Below, piece by piece: positions 9,532-19,091 of a stretch of 64,000 nucleotides of DNA (its first letter is position 1; each line of letters begins with the position of its first letter). Where the stretch lies: positions 1 to 64,000 of the forward strand of contig JACCES010000004.1 of the NCBI GenBank assembly GCA_013416455.1, read 5' to 3'. The notes under the pieces are model-generated. The model saw only the letters and a list, made by a program, of their open reading frames with translations, made no database searches and had not been told where the DNA came from. A program made the position numbers and the translations under genes. This DNA is from Alcaligenaceae bacterium (GTDB lineage: Bacteria > Pseudomonadota > Gammaproteobacteria > Burkholderiales > Burkholderiaceae_B).

Positions 9532-11037
9532 ATGCGTACCTGGTTCTGGACCATCGTCGTTTTTGCGGCCGCGGTAGCGCTGGCCCTGGTGCTGCGCGAG
9601 CATAGCGGCAATGTGGTGATCGTGGCGCAGCCCTGGCGCGTCGAGCTGTCCCTCACCCTGACCGTGCTGCTGCTGGTCGCCAGTTTCGCCATTCTCCATT
9701 TCCTGCTGCGCCTCTTTTCCTGGATAGGCGAGCGTCCCGAGCGCCTGCGCAGCTGGCGCAGCCGGCGTTCGGTGCGGCGCGACCAGGAAGCGCTGGAAAG
9801 CGGCTGGATCAATGTGCTGGAAGGGCGCTATGTCAACGCCGACAAGGATTTCACGCGCGTTTTGACGCGTACTCGTTCCGATAAGCGCAAGGTGCTGGCC
9901 AGCCTGGCTTCCGCCAACGCCAACCACCATCTCGGCGAATACGGGCAGCGCGATCAGGCGCTCGCGGTGGCTCAGCAGGCCGCCGGCGACGATGTCCGGC
10001 TGCGCGAAGCCTGGGCCATCGTGGCGGCCGAAATGTACCTGGACCAGAATCGCCCCCAGGATGCCCTTGCCCTCCTGCAGCCGCTGCAGGACGCCAGTTC
10101 GCGCTATTTGCACGCCACCCGCCTGCTGTTGCGCGCGCATCGGCAACTGCGCAATCATGACCGTGTCTACGATCTCACCCGCCTGCTGCTGCGCCGGGGC
10201 GTCATTGAAAAGAGCGAGGCCATGCAGCTCATAGAAATGTCGGCGGCGGCGCGGCTGCACAGCGCCGGAGCGGCGGGTTTCAAGGCCATATGGGGCGACC
10301 TGCGCTCGGAAGAGCGCAGCATGCCCGACATCGCGCTGGCCGCGGCCGGCATCCAGGCCGCCGAAGGCAATCATGACGAGGCCTCGCGCATACTCGAAGC
10401 GGCCATCGGGGTGCAGCCGGATCCGCGCCTGCTCAGCGCTTATTCGCAGTGCCCGCCGCAGCATGTGTCGCGCCGCCTGGCCAAGGCCGAGGAATGGCTG
10501 AAGCGCCATCCCGACAATGCGGCCCTGCTCGCGGCCATGGGCAACCTGTGCCTGACCGGCCAGCTATGGGGGCCGGGCGAACTGTATCTCAAGCGCAGCA
10601 TGGCGCTGCGCAACGACATGCGCATCCACGCCTTGCTGGGCAATCTTTACGACAGACTGGGCCGGCGCGACGAGGCCATGAGGCATTGGCGCCTGGCGGC
10701 GGGTGTGGCGGGGGTGCTGCCCGTGCTGCCCCGCGCCCGGCATCTGCCGGCCGCCGACATGCGCGGGGACCCCACGCTCATCGATGTCGAGATTCCAGCC
10801 GAGGCGCCGGCTTCCACCGATCATCACGACGACATGCCGCCCGCGGCCAGCGCCGCCGACTATGTCATCGAGGAAGACGGGCCGGCCACGCCCGCCGCGC
10901 CCCCTCAGGGCGACGCGGCGTCGAAAGAAGTAAAATTCGCGTCCGACAACACGGGCCTGGACGAATTCTTCGACAGCGCACCGATCCCCGGCGTGGACGT
11001 CACCCAGACATCCGACGGCCCGCGGCGGGAAAACTGA
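9532..11037 (+). CDS. hemY: HemY, heme-operon TPR membrane protein
   Basis: This HemY is the proteobacterial inner-membrane protein of the hem operon, not the Bacillus oxidase of the same name. The 501 residues contain two N-terminal membrane helices (about 4-21 and 38-60), the conserved [16 protein letters not shown] loop, and then TPR-like helical repeats through about residue 400. Examples are [31 protein letters not shown] and [18 protein letters not shown]. The C-terminal 95 residues are acidic and proline-rich. It starts 3 bp after hemX and is presumably translated with it. A role in assembling or protecting heme intermediates is inferred from its context. Confidence 0.92.
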   Translation: MRTWFWTIVVFAAAVALALVLREHSGNVVIVAQPWRVELSLTLTVLLLVASFAILHFLLRLFSWIGERPERLRSWRSRRSVRRDQEALESGWINVLEGRYVNADKDFTRVLTRTRSDKRKVLASLASANANHHLGEYGQRDQALAVAQQAAGDDVRLREAWAIVAAEMYLDQNRPQDALALLQPLQDASSRYLHATRLLLRAHRQLRNHDRVYDLTRLLLRRGVIEKSEAMQLIEMSAAARLHSAGAAGFKAIWGDLRSEERSMPDIALAAAGIQAAEGNHDEASRILEAAIGVQPDPRLLSAYSQCPPQHVSRRLAKAEEWLKRHPDNAALLAAMGNLCLTGQLWGPGELYLKRSMALRNDMRIHALLGNLYDRLGRRDEAMRHWRLAAGVAGVLPVLPRARHLPAADMRGDPTLIDVEIPAEAPASTDHHDDMPPAASAADYVIEEDGPATPAAPPQGDAASKEVKFASDNTGLDEFFDSAPIPGVDVTQTSDGPRREN

Positions 11038-11080
11038 ACCCTTCACGTATTCCATCTTTCACAGCAAGGTTGAGAACAGC

Positions 11081-11614
11081 ATGAGCCTAGACCGCGTGCC
11101 TGCGGGCGACAAGTTGCCTGACGAGTTCAACGTCATCATAGAGATCCCGATGAATGCCGATCCGGTGAAGTACGAAGTCGATAAAGACACCGGCGCGGTG
11201 TTCGTCGACCGTTTCATGCTGACCGCCATGCACTATCCGTGCAACTACGGCTACATCCCCCAGACGCTGTCCGACGACGGCGATCCCGTCGATGTTCTCG
11301 TCATGACGCCGTTCCCCATCCAAGTGGGCGCCGTGGTGCGCTGCCGCGCCCTGGGCATGCTCAAGATGGAAGACGAGGCCGGCGAAGACGCCAAGCTGCT
11401 GGCCGTGCCGGTGGACAAACTTTATCCGGCCTACAGCAAGCTGCGTTCGATCGATGATGTGTCGGTCGAAATGCTCGGCCAGATCCAGCACTTTTTCGAG
11501 CATTACAAGGATCTCGAAAAGGGCAAGTGGGTCAAGGTGCAGGGATGGGAAGGCCAGGAGGCCGCAGCCAGGGAAATCAAGGAAAGCGCGGGGCGCTTCA
11601 GCGGAGGAGCTTGA
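11081..11614 (+). CDS. ppa: Inorganic pyrophosphatase
   Basis: Cytosolic family I pyrophosphatase hydrolyses pyrophosphate made by biosynthetic reactions, pulling them forward. The 177-residue length is standard. The metal- and substrate-binding residues are present: [29 protein letters not shown] and the signature DGDPVDVLV. The C-terminal [16 protein letters not shown] is also typical. AAGG lies upstream of ATG 11081. It follows hemY by 43 bp and may share its transcript. Confidence 0.98.
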   Translation: MSLDRVPAGDKLPDEFNVIIEIPMNADPVKYEVDKDTGAVFVDRFMLTAMHYPCNYGYIPQTLSDDGDPVDVLVMTPFPIQVGAVVRCRALGMLKMEDEAGEDAKLLAVPVDKLYPAYSKLRSIDDVSVEMLGQIQHFFEHYKDLEKGKWVKVQGWEGQEAAAREIKESAGRFSGGA

Positions 11615-11618
11615 AATC

Positions 11619-12317
11619 ATGCAGACCATTTTCCAGACACCCCAGCCCGCCGTGGTGCCCGTAGCCGGCTCCGACGCCCATTTCCCTGTGCGCCGCATTT
11701 ACTGTGTGGGCCGCAATTATGCCGACCATGCCAAGGAAATGGGCTTCACGGGCCGCGAGGATCCGTTCTTCTTCTGCAAGCCCGCCGATGCCATTTTGCA
11801 TGTTCCCGAAGGCGAGACCGGCGAGCTGCCGTATCCGCCGCGCACCTCCGACCTGCATTACGAACTCGAACTGGTGGTGGCGCTGGGCAGTGGCGGCCGC
11901 GATCTGAGCGTCGAGCAGGCGATGGCCTGCATCTACGGCTATGCCGTGGGCCTGGACATGACCCGGCGCGATCTGCAGGGCGAAGCCAAGAAGCAGGGCC
12001 GCCCCTGGGAAGTCGGCAAGGCTTTCGACCATTCCGCGCCGATCGGCCCCATTTATCCCGCGGAACGCATCGGCCATCCCGGGCAGGGCGCCATCACGCT
12101 GGACGTGAACGGAAACGTGCGCCAGAACAGCGACATATCGAAAATGATCTGGAACATCGCGGAATCGATTTCCTATCTGTCGGGGCTGTTCGAGCTCCAG
12201 GCCGGCGATCTCATCTTTACGGGTACGCCTGAAGGCGTGGGCCCGGTGGTGCCGGGCGACCTCATGGTCGGCGCCGTGGAAGGCGTCGGCCAGCTGCGGG
12301 TCAAGGTCGTAGCTTAA
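11619..12317 (+). CDS. Fumarylacetoacetate hydrolase family protein
   Basis: Members cleave or hydrate small 2-keto acids such as fumarylpyruvate or acylpyruvates; some decarboxylate oxaloacetate. The 232-residue protein has the family's metal site: [10 protein letters not shown] (Glu pair) and [14 protein letters not shown], with the lid-side [17 protein letters not shown] near the N-terminus. [12 protein letters not shown] and the end [13 protein letters not shown] are typical. ATG 11619 has GGAGGAG upstream, within the end of ppa, 4 bp after its stop. The substrate cannot be deduced from sequence; fumarylpyruvate hydrolase (NagK type) is a close match in layout. Confidence 0.85.
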   Translation: MQTIFQTPQPAVVPVAGSDAHFPVRRIYCVGRNYADHAKEMGFTGREDPFFFCKPADAILHVPEGETGELPYPPRTSDLHYELELVVALGSGGRDLSVEQAMACIYGYAVGLDMTRRDLQGEAKKQGRPWEVGKAFDHSAPIGPIYPAERIGHPGQGAITLDVNGNVRQNSDISKMIWNIAESISYLSGLFELQAGDLIFTGTPEGVGPVVPGDLMVGAVEGVGQLRVKVVA

Positions 12318-12355
12318 CCATTATCAAGGCGGCCTGACCGCTTTGCCGGCATAGT
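12314..12355 (+). promoter_or_regulatory. FNR-type promoter of ubiUVT
   Basis: TTAAC-CATT-ATCAA at 12314-12327 matches the FNR/ANR palindrome TTGAT-N4-ATCAA in eight of ten bases, with one half-site perfect. Its centre (12320.5) is 41.5 bp before a start predicted at 12362, seven bases after a CATAGT -10 (12350-12355). That is the spacing of class II FNR-activated promoters. It overlaps the stop codon of the preceding gene. FNR activation of ubiUV is established in E. coli; the site here is a prediction. Confidence 0.5.
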
Positions 12356-12406
12356 CTGTGGTTGCCGATCCGGGACGCGGCAGTTTGTCCCGGGCACAAC
12401 CACGGA
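12355..12406 (+). promoter_or_regulatory. Nested stem-loop before ubiU covering its ribosome-binding site
   Basis: An outer stem (TCTGTGGTTG near 12355-12364 with CAACCACGGA 12397-12406, one G-U pair) encloses an inner stem (CCGGGAC 12370-12376 with GTCCCGG 12387-12393). The right outer arm includes the GGA that serves as the ubiU Shine-Dalgarno, six bases before ATG 12413. It could dampen translation or stop read-through from the upstream gene. If transcription starts at 12362, most of the left outer arm would be missing from the mRNA. Confidence 0.45.
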
Positions 12407-12412
12407 ACGCTC

Positions 12413-13468
12413 ATGCCACCTACCGTACATGCCCATTCCATCGGGGCCGGCCCGCAGGCCGGCCCCGATTCGTTCGAACTGGTCTGCCCCGCGGGCAGCC
12501 TGCCTTCCCTCAAGACCGCCATCGACCACGGCGCCGACTGCGTCTATCTGGGGTTCCGCGACGCCACCAACGCCCGCAATTTCGCCGGCCTGAACTTCGA
12601 CGCCGCCGCCATCGCCGAAGGCATACGCTACGCGCATGACCGCGGCCGGCGGGTTTTCCTGGCCCTGAACACCTATCCTCAGCCGGATGCCTGGCAGACC
12701 TGGCGCGAAGCCATGGACAGGGCGGCGGATTCGGGCGTCGACGCGGTCATCGTCGCCGATCCCGGCCTCATGGCCTACGCCGCCGCCACCCATCCCCATG
12801 TCCGGCTGCATCTGTCAGTGCAGGGTTCGGCCACCAATCACGAGGCCATCAATTTCTACCACGAACGCTTCGGCGTGCAGCGCGCGGTGCTGCCGCGCGT
12901 ACTGTCCATCGCCCAGGTCGATCAGGTGATCGAGCATACGCCCGTCGAAATCGAGGTCTTCGGCTTCGGGAGCCTGTGCGTCATGGTCGAGGGGCGCTGC
13001 GCGCTGTCTTCCTATACCACGGGCGAATCCCCGAATACGCATGGCGTATGCTCGCCCGCGCGCCATGTGCGCTGGCAGGAAACCTCCCGGGGGCTGGAAT
13101 CCCGCCTGAACGGGGTGCTGATCGACCGCTACGCCGACGACGAGAACGCGGGCTATCCCACGCTGTGCAAGGGCCGCTTCGATGTCGCCGGCGAAAACTA
13201 CTACGCCCTCGAAGAACCCACCAGCCTGAACACACTCGAACTGCTGCCGCGGCTGATGGCCATGGGGGTCAAGGCGGTCAAGATCGAAGGCCGTCAGCGC
13301 AGCCCGGCCTATGTGGCCCAGGTGACCCGGGTGTGGCGCCAGGCCATAGACCATGCGCTGGCCAATGCGGCGCGGTATTCCGTGCATCCCGCCTGGTCGG
13401 CGGAACTGGCCAAGGTGTCGGAAGGCCGGCAGCAGACCCTGGGCGCCTACCACCGCCCCTGGAAATAG
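12413..13468 (+). CDS. ubiU: UbiU, oxygen-independent ubiquinone hydroxylation (U32 family)
   Basis: UbiU pairs with UbiV to hydroxylate ubiquinone precursors without O2, using prephenate as the oxygen source in characterised systems. The 351-residue protein belongs to peptidase family U32, with FELVCPAGSLPSLKTAIDHGAD at the start. Cysteines 189, 196, 213 and 252 repeat exactly the spacing (7, 17, 39) of the 4Fe-4S ligands of E. coli UbiU. ATG 12413 is chosen because conserved sequence begins soon after; an upstream in-frame ATG at 12362 is less likely. ubiV and ubiT follow. The FNR-like site upstream fits anaerobic use. Confidence 0.93.
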   Translation: MPPTVHAHSIGAGPQAGPDSFELVCPAGSLPSLKTAIDHGADCVYLGFRDATNARNFAGLNFDAAAIAEGIRYAHDRGRRVFLALNTYPQPDAWQTWREAMDRAADSGVDAVIVADPGLMAYAAATHPHVRLHLSVQGSATNHEAINFYHERFGVQRAVLPRVLSIAQVDQVIEHTPVEIEVFGFGSLCVMVEGRCALSSYTTGESPNTHGVCSPARHVRWQETSRGLESRLNGVLIDRYADDENAGYPTLCKGRFDVAGENYYALEEPTSLNTLELLPRLMAMGVKAVKIEGRQRSPAYVAQVTRVWRQAIDHALANAARYSVHPAWSAELAKVSEGRQQTLGAYHRPWK

Positions 13469-13494
13469 CCCCGCCTGAAATCGAGGAAACCCAC

Positions 13495-14400
13495 ATGAAG
13501 ATCGCTCTTGGCCCCCTGCAGTACTACTGGCCGCGCGTGACCACCCTGCAGTTCTATGAATCCGTGCGCGAATGGCCGCTGGACATCGTCTATCTCGGGG
13601 AAACCGTCTGTTCGCGGCGCCACGAACTTCGCCTGCCAGACTGGCTGGAAGTCGCCGGCATGCTGGCCGACGCCGGCAAGGAAGTCGTGCTGTCCACCCA
13701 GGTGCTGCTGGAATCCGGCGCCGAACTCAATACCATGCGCAAGGTGGTGGAAAACGGCAGCTACGCCATCGAAGCCAACGACATGGGCGCGGTGCGCTGC
13801 CTGGCGGGCCGCCCCTTCGTGGGCGGTCCCTATCTGAACATCTACAGCAAGCCCACCCTCGACGTCCTGGCGGAAGCCGGGGCGACGCGCTGGGTCATGC
13901 CTCTGGAAATGGGCCGCGAAGGGCTGCGGCGCCTGCAGCATGACAGGCCTCCCGGCATGCAGACCGAGGTCTTCGCCTACGGCCGCATGCCGCTGGCGTT
14001 CTCGGCGCGCTGCTTCACGGCCCGCAACCGCAACCTGCCCAAGGACAACTGCCAGTACGTCTGCATGGACCATCCCGACGGCCTGCTGATGCAGACCCGC
14101 GAAGCCCAGGATTTTCTGACGATCAATGGCATACAGACGCAGTCGGCCCTGGTCCATACCCTGATCCACGAACTGGACGAACTCTCCGGCATGGGGGTGG
14201 ACGTGATCCGGCTGAGCCCGCAATCGCAGCACATGGAAGAAGTCGTCCGCGGATTCAAGGCGGTGCTGGGCGGCGAGGCCGCCGCCGCCGTGCATGATCG
14301 CCTGGCGTCGCGCATGCCCGCCGCCGCCTGCAATGGATACTGGCACGGCCGCCCAGGGCTCGACATGGTGCTGCCACAAACCGAAGGAGCCGCGCAATGA
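13495..14400 (+). CDS. ubiV: UbiV, oxygen-independent ubiquinone hydroxylation (U32 family)
   Basis: UbiV is the second 4Fe-4S protein of the UbiUV complex for anaerobic ubiquinone synthesis. The 301-residue product has MKIALGPLQYYWPR at the start and VYLGETVCSRRHEL, with Cys39 in the same place as in E. coli. Cys173, Cys186 and Cys190 keep the 13- and 4-residue spacing of the remaining cluster ligands. The gene starts 26 bp after ubiU behind GAGGAAA and overlaps ubiT by four bases (ATGA), indicating coupled translation of an operon. Confidence 0.93.
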   Translation: MKIALGPLQYYWPRVTTLQFYESVREWPLDIVYLGETVCSRRHELRLPDWLEVAGMLADAGKEVVLSTQVLLESGAELNTMRKVVENGSYAIEANDMGAVRCLAGRPFVGGPYLNIYSKPTLDVLAEAGATRWVMPLEMGREGLRRLQHDRPPGMQTEVFAYGRMPLAFSARCFTARNRNLPKDNCQYVCMDHPDGLLMQTREAQDFLTINGIQTQSALVHTLIHELDELSGMGVDVIRLSPQSQHMEEVVRGFKAVLGGEAAAAVHDRLASRMPAAACNGYWHGRPGLDMVLPQTEGAAQ

Positions 14401-14879
14401 CAAGGCCCGCAGAGCAATTCCGCATTCCGGCGCCCCTGGGCCGCCTGCTGGGCATGCTGCCCCGCAAGCCGGGTTCGCATATTTTCGTGGCGGGGCTCAA
14501 TCTGACGCTGGCGCCTCATCTGCCCATCGATACCTGCTCCATGCTCGAAGGGCGGTCCCTGCGCATCGAAGTAAGCGATGCCGGCCTGCGTTTCGACTAT
14601 ACCTGGCGCGGGAATGCCTTCCGGGCGGCCGACCATGGCGAGCTTGCCCCCGATCTCACCATACGGGCAGATGCCTGGGATTTCCATCGGCTGATCCAGC
14701 GCGGCGAAGACCCCGACACCCTGTTCTTCAGCCGGCGTCTGGTGATGGAAGGCGATACCGAACTGGGCCTGCTCGTCAAGAACACGCTCGACGGCATCGA
14801 TATGGAAGTGCTGCGGCCCGGCCGTGTCTTTGCGAACCTGCTGGCGACGCCCCGCAGCCGCATGCAGGCCGGCCGCTAA
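14397..14879 (+). CDS. ubiT: UbiT, SCP2-domain accessory factor for anaerobic ubiquinone synthesis
   Basis: UbiT carries a sterol-carrier-protein-2 fold that binds hydrophobic quinone precursors for the UbiUV pathway. The 160-residue protein has the SCP2 pattern: [57 protein letters not shown] and the amphipathic C-terminal NTLDGID. Its start overlaps the end of ubiV by 4 bp. Its own last codon overlaps the end of the convergent YkgJ-type gene by 4 bp. Confidence 0.9.
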   Translation: MTRPAEQFRIPAPLGRLLGMLPRKPGSHIFVAGLNLTLAPHLPIDTCSMLEGRSLRIEVSDAGLRFDYTWRGNAFRAADHGELAPDLTIRADAWDFHRLIQRGEDPDTLFFSRRLVMEGDTELGLLVKNTLDGIDMEVLRPGRVFANLLATPRSRMQAGR

Positions 14880-15304
14880 GCGGCGTGGGCGGGCGGGTCC
14901 ACATCGTCGTCGCTCAGGGCGGGCAGGGGCGGCAGCCCGAATCCCGCCCGCGCCCGCTGGCAGTCCGGTTCGGGGCTGCCGTCCGGCAGCCAGGGGTTGA
15001 ATTCGCGGCAGGGGCTGGGGCGCCGTTCATAGATGCCGCAGCGCACCTCGCATGAACCGATCTCGCCGCGCAGGGCGATGCAGCGGCCGTGGCCGTATTC
15101 CGTTCCCTTCATGGCGGCCCGCAAGGGGCCTACCTGGCTGACCAGCTCCGGTGGTACCATCCCTGCGCTGGCGCTGTCGCCCTCGATGGCGATCTCGCCG
15201 CAATAGAACGACACCCGGAAGTGCGCGCAGCAGGCGCCGCAGCTCAGGCAGGGGTTGGCAATGGCGTGATCGTTCGATGCCGGGCCGGCTGTCCGGGCAA
15301 TCAT
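14876..15304 (-). CDS. YkgJ-type cysteine-cluster protein
   Basis: Proteins of this family have a set of conserved cysteines thought to bind a metal or Fe-S cluster; the function is not known. Here [15 protein letters not shown] supplies four cysteines near the N-terminus, with further ones in [18 protein letters not shown] and RPSPCREF, then [16 protein letters not shown] use ATG 15304 (MIARTAG), giving 142 residues, since the family starts just before the first cysteine motif; the frame continues up to 15391. It faces ubiT tail to tail and is divergent from recC. Confidence 0.75.
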   Translation of the reverse strand: MIARTAGPASNDHAIANPCLSCGACCAHFRVSFYCGEIAIEGDSASAGMVPPELVSQVGPLRAAMKGTEYGHGRCIALRGEIGSCEVRCGIYERRPSPCREFNPWLPDGSPEPDCQRARAGFGLPPLPALSDDDVDPPAHAA

Positions 15305-15503
15305 TTGCCTCGCTTGACCTCGCCCTGAGGGGCGAGGCTTGCGCATAGGCGCGTGGTCAGAGGGGCGGCTGGGGCGGCGCATGATGGTCAACAGGCCCTA
15401 GGATAGAAGGCGGCGGGTGGCAGAATATAACATCGCGCTTGCGGTGCGGGGTTGCATTCCCGCAGCAGTTTCAATGAAGATCGCATCATCAATCGGAGCC
15501 GTC

Positions 15504-18500
15504 TTGAGCCGTCAGAAACCCGTTTCCCCTATCGCGCCGGGGCTGATCGTCCTGCATTCCAACCGCATGGAAATCCTGCGCGATGGCCTCATCCAGTGGC
15601 TGGACACGCATCCGCTCGACCCGCTCGAAACCGACATCGTTGCCGTGCAGAGCAATGGTATCGCCCAGTGGCTGCGCAGCACCCTGGCCCGTTCGAGGCG
15701 GGCTCTCGAAGCGCCCGGCAGCGGCATCGCCGCCGCCCTGGAAACGCCCATGCCGTCGCGGCTGATGTGGAGCCTGTACCGCCGGGTGCTGGGGGAAGAA
15801 GCGGTGCCCGAGTTTTCGCCGCTGGACGAAAAGCCGCTGGTCTGGCGCCTGATGCGGCTGCTGGGCACGGTTGCGGGGCGCGAAGTCTATCAGCCTCTCC
15901 ATCGCTTCCTCGAAGAAGACGGCGATCTGCGCAAGCGCTACCAGCTGGCTCAGCGCCTGGCCGACCTTTTCGACCAGTATCAGGTGTACCGGGCCGATTG
16001 GCTGGCCGACTGGGCGGAAGGGCGCGACGTGCTGCGCGGCGCGGGAAATCCGCGGCCTCTCGATCGGGACCAGTCATGGCAGGCGGCTTTGTGGCGCGAC
16101 ATACTGGCGGATGTGGGGCGGCAGGGCGGTTCGGGCCGGGCGGCCGTTCATGCCGGCTTTCTGCATGCGCTGCGCGGCTGGCCGGCGGGCGGCGGGCGGC
16201 CCGATCTGCCGCGCCGCATCGTGGTGTTCGGGGTCAGCTCCCTTCCGCGCCAGACGCTGGAGGCGCTGATCGAATCGTCCGCCTGGACCCAGGTGCTGGT
16301 CTGCGTGCACAACCCCTGCGAGTATCATTGGGCCGATATTGTCGAAGGGCGGGCGCTGTTGCGCAGCGTCAAGCGCCATCAGGCGGGCCGCCCGGGCCGC
16401 CCGCCCGAACTGGATCCGGAGCAGCTGCATGCGCACGCGCATCCTCTGCTGGCATCGTGGGGGCGGCAGGGGCGCGACTATATCGCCCTGCTCGAAGAGC
16501 TGGAAGACGAAGCGGCGCAGCGCGGGCCATCCCATGGCCATCCGCTGGACATTGCCGTCGCGCCCGCTTTCGTGCCGGTGGAAACCGCGAACGTCCTGGG
16601 CCAGCTGCAGGACGACATCCGGGGCCTGCGTTCCCTGCCGGAGATCCGGGAAGCGGCGCGGGTCGTGGCCGCCGGCGATCATTCGCTCTGCTTCCATGTG
16701 GCGCACAGCGCCCTGCGCGAAGTGGAGATCCTGCACGATCGTCTGCTTGCCTGCTTCCAGGATGACAGGACATTGCAGCCCGACGATGTGATCGTCATGG
16801 TGCCCGACATCGAGATGTATGCGCCCCACATCGAGGCCGTTTTCGGCCTGCATGCGTCCGACGATCCGCGCCATATTCCCTATTTTCTGGTGGACCGCGG
16901 GCCGCGCGAAGTGAATACGGTGGTGGACGCGGTGGAGCGCCTGCTGGCTCTTCCTATCGCGCGCATGGGGGTCGGCGAGGTGCTCGACCTGCTGGACGTG
17001 GAAGCGGTCCGCCTGTGCTTCGGGCTCCAGGAGGCGGACATTGCCGTGCTGCGCGACTGGATCCAGGGCGCCAATGTCAGATGGGGGCTGGATCGAGGCC
17101 ATCGGGAAACGCTGGGGCTGCCCATCGCGCCGGCGCTGGCGGATGTGCACACCTGGGCTTTCGGCCTGCGGCGCATGCTGCTGGGCTATGCAACGGGCGA
17201 TACGGAAGACTGGAACGGCATTGCGCCCTATGGGGACGTGGCGGGGCTGGAAGCCGGCCTGGTGGGAACGCTGGCAGTGATATTGGAGCGCCTTGTGCAC
17301 TATTCCCGTGTCTTCGCCGAGCCGGCCGGGCCCGCGCAATGGGTGCGGCGCTTCCGCCAGCTGCTGGCCGATTTCCTGGCGCCGCCCGATGATGTCGCGG
17401 ATTACACCATCGAGCAGCTTACTCAGGCGCTCGACGTCTGGCTGGACGAGTGCGAGGCGACGGGCTTCGACGAAGCCCTGACGCTGCCGGTGGCCGGCCG
17501 CCACTGGCTGTCCAGCCTGGATGGCGGCGGGATGGCGCAGCGTTTCACCAGCGGCGCCGTGACCTTCGCCACGCTCATGCCCATGCGCGCCATCCCCTTC
17601 CGGCATGTCTGCCTGCTGGGCATGAACGACGGCGACTATCCCCGCCCGCGCACGCCCGCCCACTTCGATCTCATGGAAAAGGATTACCGGCCCGGCGACC
17701 GCTCGCGCCGCGATGACGACCGCTATCTCTTTCTCGAAGCGCTGCTCTCCGCAAGGGAACGCTTCCACGTTTCCTGGGTGGGCCGCAGCATCGTCGACAA
17801 CTCGGAACGGCCGCCTTCGGTGCTGGTGGGACAGTTGCGCGACCATCTCGATGCGGGCTGGCTGGCGGCCGACGGGGCGCCCGGCGTACTCGCCCAGCTC
17901 ACCATCGAGCATCCCCTGCAGGCGTTCAGCACCCTTTACTTCCGTGATGTGTCGCCCGGGGCGCGGCTCTTCACCTTCGGGCGTGAATGGCGGGCCGCCG
18001 CGCAGGCGGACACGGAAAGCGGCATGACCGGCACCGGGACCGGGGCCGTGACCGTGGCGCGGGAACTCGATCCGCTGCAGCGCGATGAGCCGCTGTCCGT
18101 CCATGAACTCAGAGCCTTTCTGGAACATCCCGTCCGGGAGTTCTTCAGGCAGCGTCTGCAGGTCCGGCATGACGAAACCGCCGCCATCGCCGACGAGGAA
18201 ACCTTCGTCGCGGACGGGCTGGAAGCCTGGCAGGTGCACGATGCCCTGATCCGGGCCGCCCGCAAGCCTCTGCAGGCCGGCGCCGATCCCATGCCGGCCT
18301 GCGACGCCGAACTGGACCGCATGCTGAGCAGGGGCGAGCTGGCTTTCGGCGGCGCCGGGCTGCTGCAGGCCCACCGCAGCCGGGAGCTCATGCTGCCGCT
18401 GTTTGCCGAATACCAGGGGCTGCTGGCGGAATGGCCCCATGCCTTGCCCGACCCCTTCGAATTGCGGCATGGGCATGCCGCGACGCCCGGGCTGGCGGGC

Positions 18501-19091
18501 TGGCTGGGCGGGCTGCGCCGCAACGATGCCGGCGGGCTTGCGAGGCTCGAAATGCAGGCCACCCAGCTGGTGAAGGCAAGAGACCGGCAGTGGCGCGACG
18601 AAAAGCTCATCGGGCACTGGCTCTGGCACCTGGCGACGAATGGCGCCGGGCTGCCGTTGACGACGGTGGTGGTCAGCCCGGCGGGTACGGCGCGCTTCGA
18701 GCCCATCGAGGCGCCGCGGGCGTCCGCTTGGCTCGATGCGCTGCTGCGGGCCTGGGCCGAAGGCATGCGCCGGCCGTTGCCCATCAAGGCCGAATTCGCC
18801 CGGCCCGTGCTGACCGCCTTGCCGCTGGGCGACCTGCCGCGGCCGGGAACGGATGCATGGCGGGCCCTGCTCGCGTCCGACAAATTGCTGGCCCGGATCC
18901 GGGATTGCCACGCAAACGGCTGGAACCAGCCCGGGCGGCGGGAATCGCCTTACGAGGCGCGGGCCTATCCGACGCTGGATTCCCTGTTCGCCGGCGGCGA
19001 ACTGGTCGAGTGGGCCCTCATCCTCTATGAACCCTTGTTTCTGGCCCTGCGCAGCAAGCAGGAGCGGGAAAGCGCCACGGAGGCCGAATGA
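15504..19091 (+). CDS. recC: RecBCD exonuclease V, RecC (gamma) subunit
   Basis: RecC recognises Chi and holds RecB and RecD in the helicase-nuclease that processes double-strand ends. From TTG 15504 the product is about 1195 residues, near the usual 1100-1200. The start VSPIAPGLIVLHSNRMEIL and VQSNGIAQWLRSTLA, then GEVLDLLDVEAV and GMNDGDYPRPRTPAHFDLM, are RecC hallmarks. TTG 15504 has GGAG five bases upstream, whereas ATG 15474 lacks a Shine-Dalgarno; either may be used. The stop overlaps recB by 4 bp, and recB overlaps recD by 4 bp, so the three subunits are translationally coupled. Confidence 0.95.
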   Translation: MSRQKPVSPIAPGLIVLHSNRMEILRDGLIQWLDTHPLDPLETDIVAVQSNGIAQWLRSTLARSRRALEAPGSGIAAALETPMPSRLMWSLYRRVLGEEAVPEFSPLDEKPLVWRLMRLLGTVAGREVYQPLHRFLEEDGDLRKRYQLAQRLADLFDQYQVYRADWLADWAEGRDVLRGAGNPRPLDRDQSWQAALWRDILADVGRQGGSGRAAVHAGFLHALRGWPAGGGRPDLPRRIVVFGVSSLPRQTLEALIESSAWTQVLVCVHNPCEYHWADIVEGRALLRSVKRHQAGRPGRPPELDPEQLHAHAHPLLASWGRQGRDYIALLEELEDEAAQRGPSHGHPLDIAVAPAFVPVETANVLGQLQDDIRGLRSLPEIREAARVVAAGDHSLCFHVAHSALREVEILHDRLLACFQDDRTLQPDDVIVMVPDIEMYAPHIEAVFGLHASDDPRHIPYFLVDRGPREVNTVVDAVERLLALPIARMGVGEVLDLLDVEAVRLCFGLQEADIAVLRDWIQGANVRWGLDRGHRETLGLPIAPALADVHTWAFGLRRMLLGYATGDTEDWNGIAPYGDVAGLEAGLVGTLAVILERLVHYSRVFAEPAGPAQWVRRFRQLLADFLAPPDDVADYTIEQLTQALDVWLDECEATGFDEALTLPVAGRHWLSSLDGGGMAQRFTSGAVTFATLMPMRAIPFRHVCLLGMNDGDYPRPRTPAHFDLMEKDYRPGDRSRRDDDRYLFLEALLSARERFHVSWVGRSIVDNSERPPSVLVGQLRDHLDAGWLAADGAPGVLAQLTIEHPLQAFSTLYFRDVSPGARLFTFGREWRAAAQADTESGMTGTGTGAVTVARELDPLQRDEPLSVHELRAFLEHPVREFFRQRLQVRHDETAAIADEETFVADGLEAWQVHDALIRAARKPLQAGADPMPACDAELDRMLSRGELAFGGAGLLQAHRSRELMLPLFAEYQGLLAEWPHALPDPFELRHGHAATPGLAGWLGGLRRNDAGGLARLEMQATQLVKARDRQWRDEKLIGHWLWHLATNGAGLPLTTVVVSPAGTARFEPIEAPRASAWLDALLRAWAEGMRRPLPIKAEFARPVLTALPLGDLPRPGTDAWRALLASDKLLARIRDCHANGWNQPGRRESPYEARAYPTLDSLFAGGELVEWALILYEPLFLALRSKQERESATEAE

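Noticed and set aside
16074-18911. 945-codon open frame on the minus strand opposite recC
   Set aside because: Shadow of recC caused by high GC; His/Gln/Arg-rich composition and no recognisable domain.
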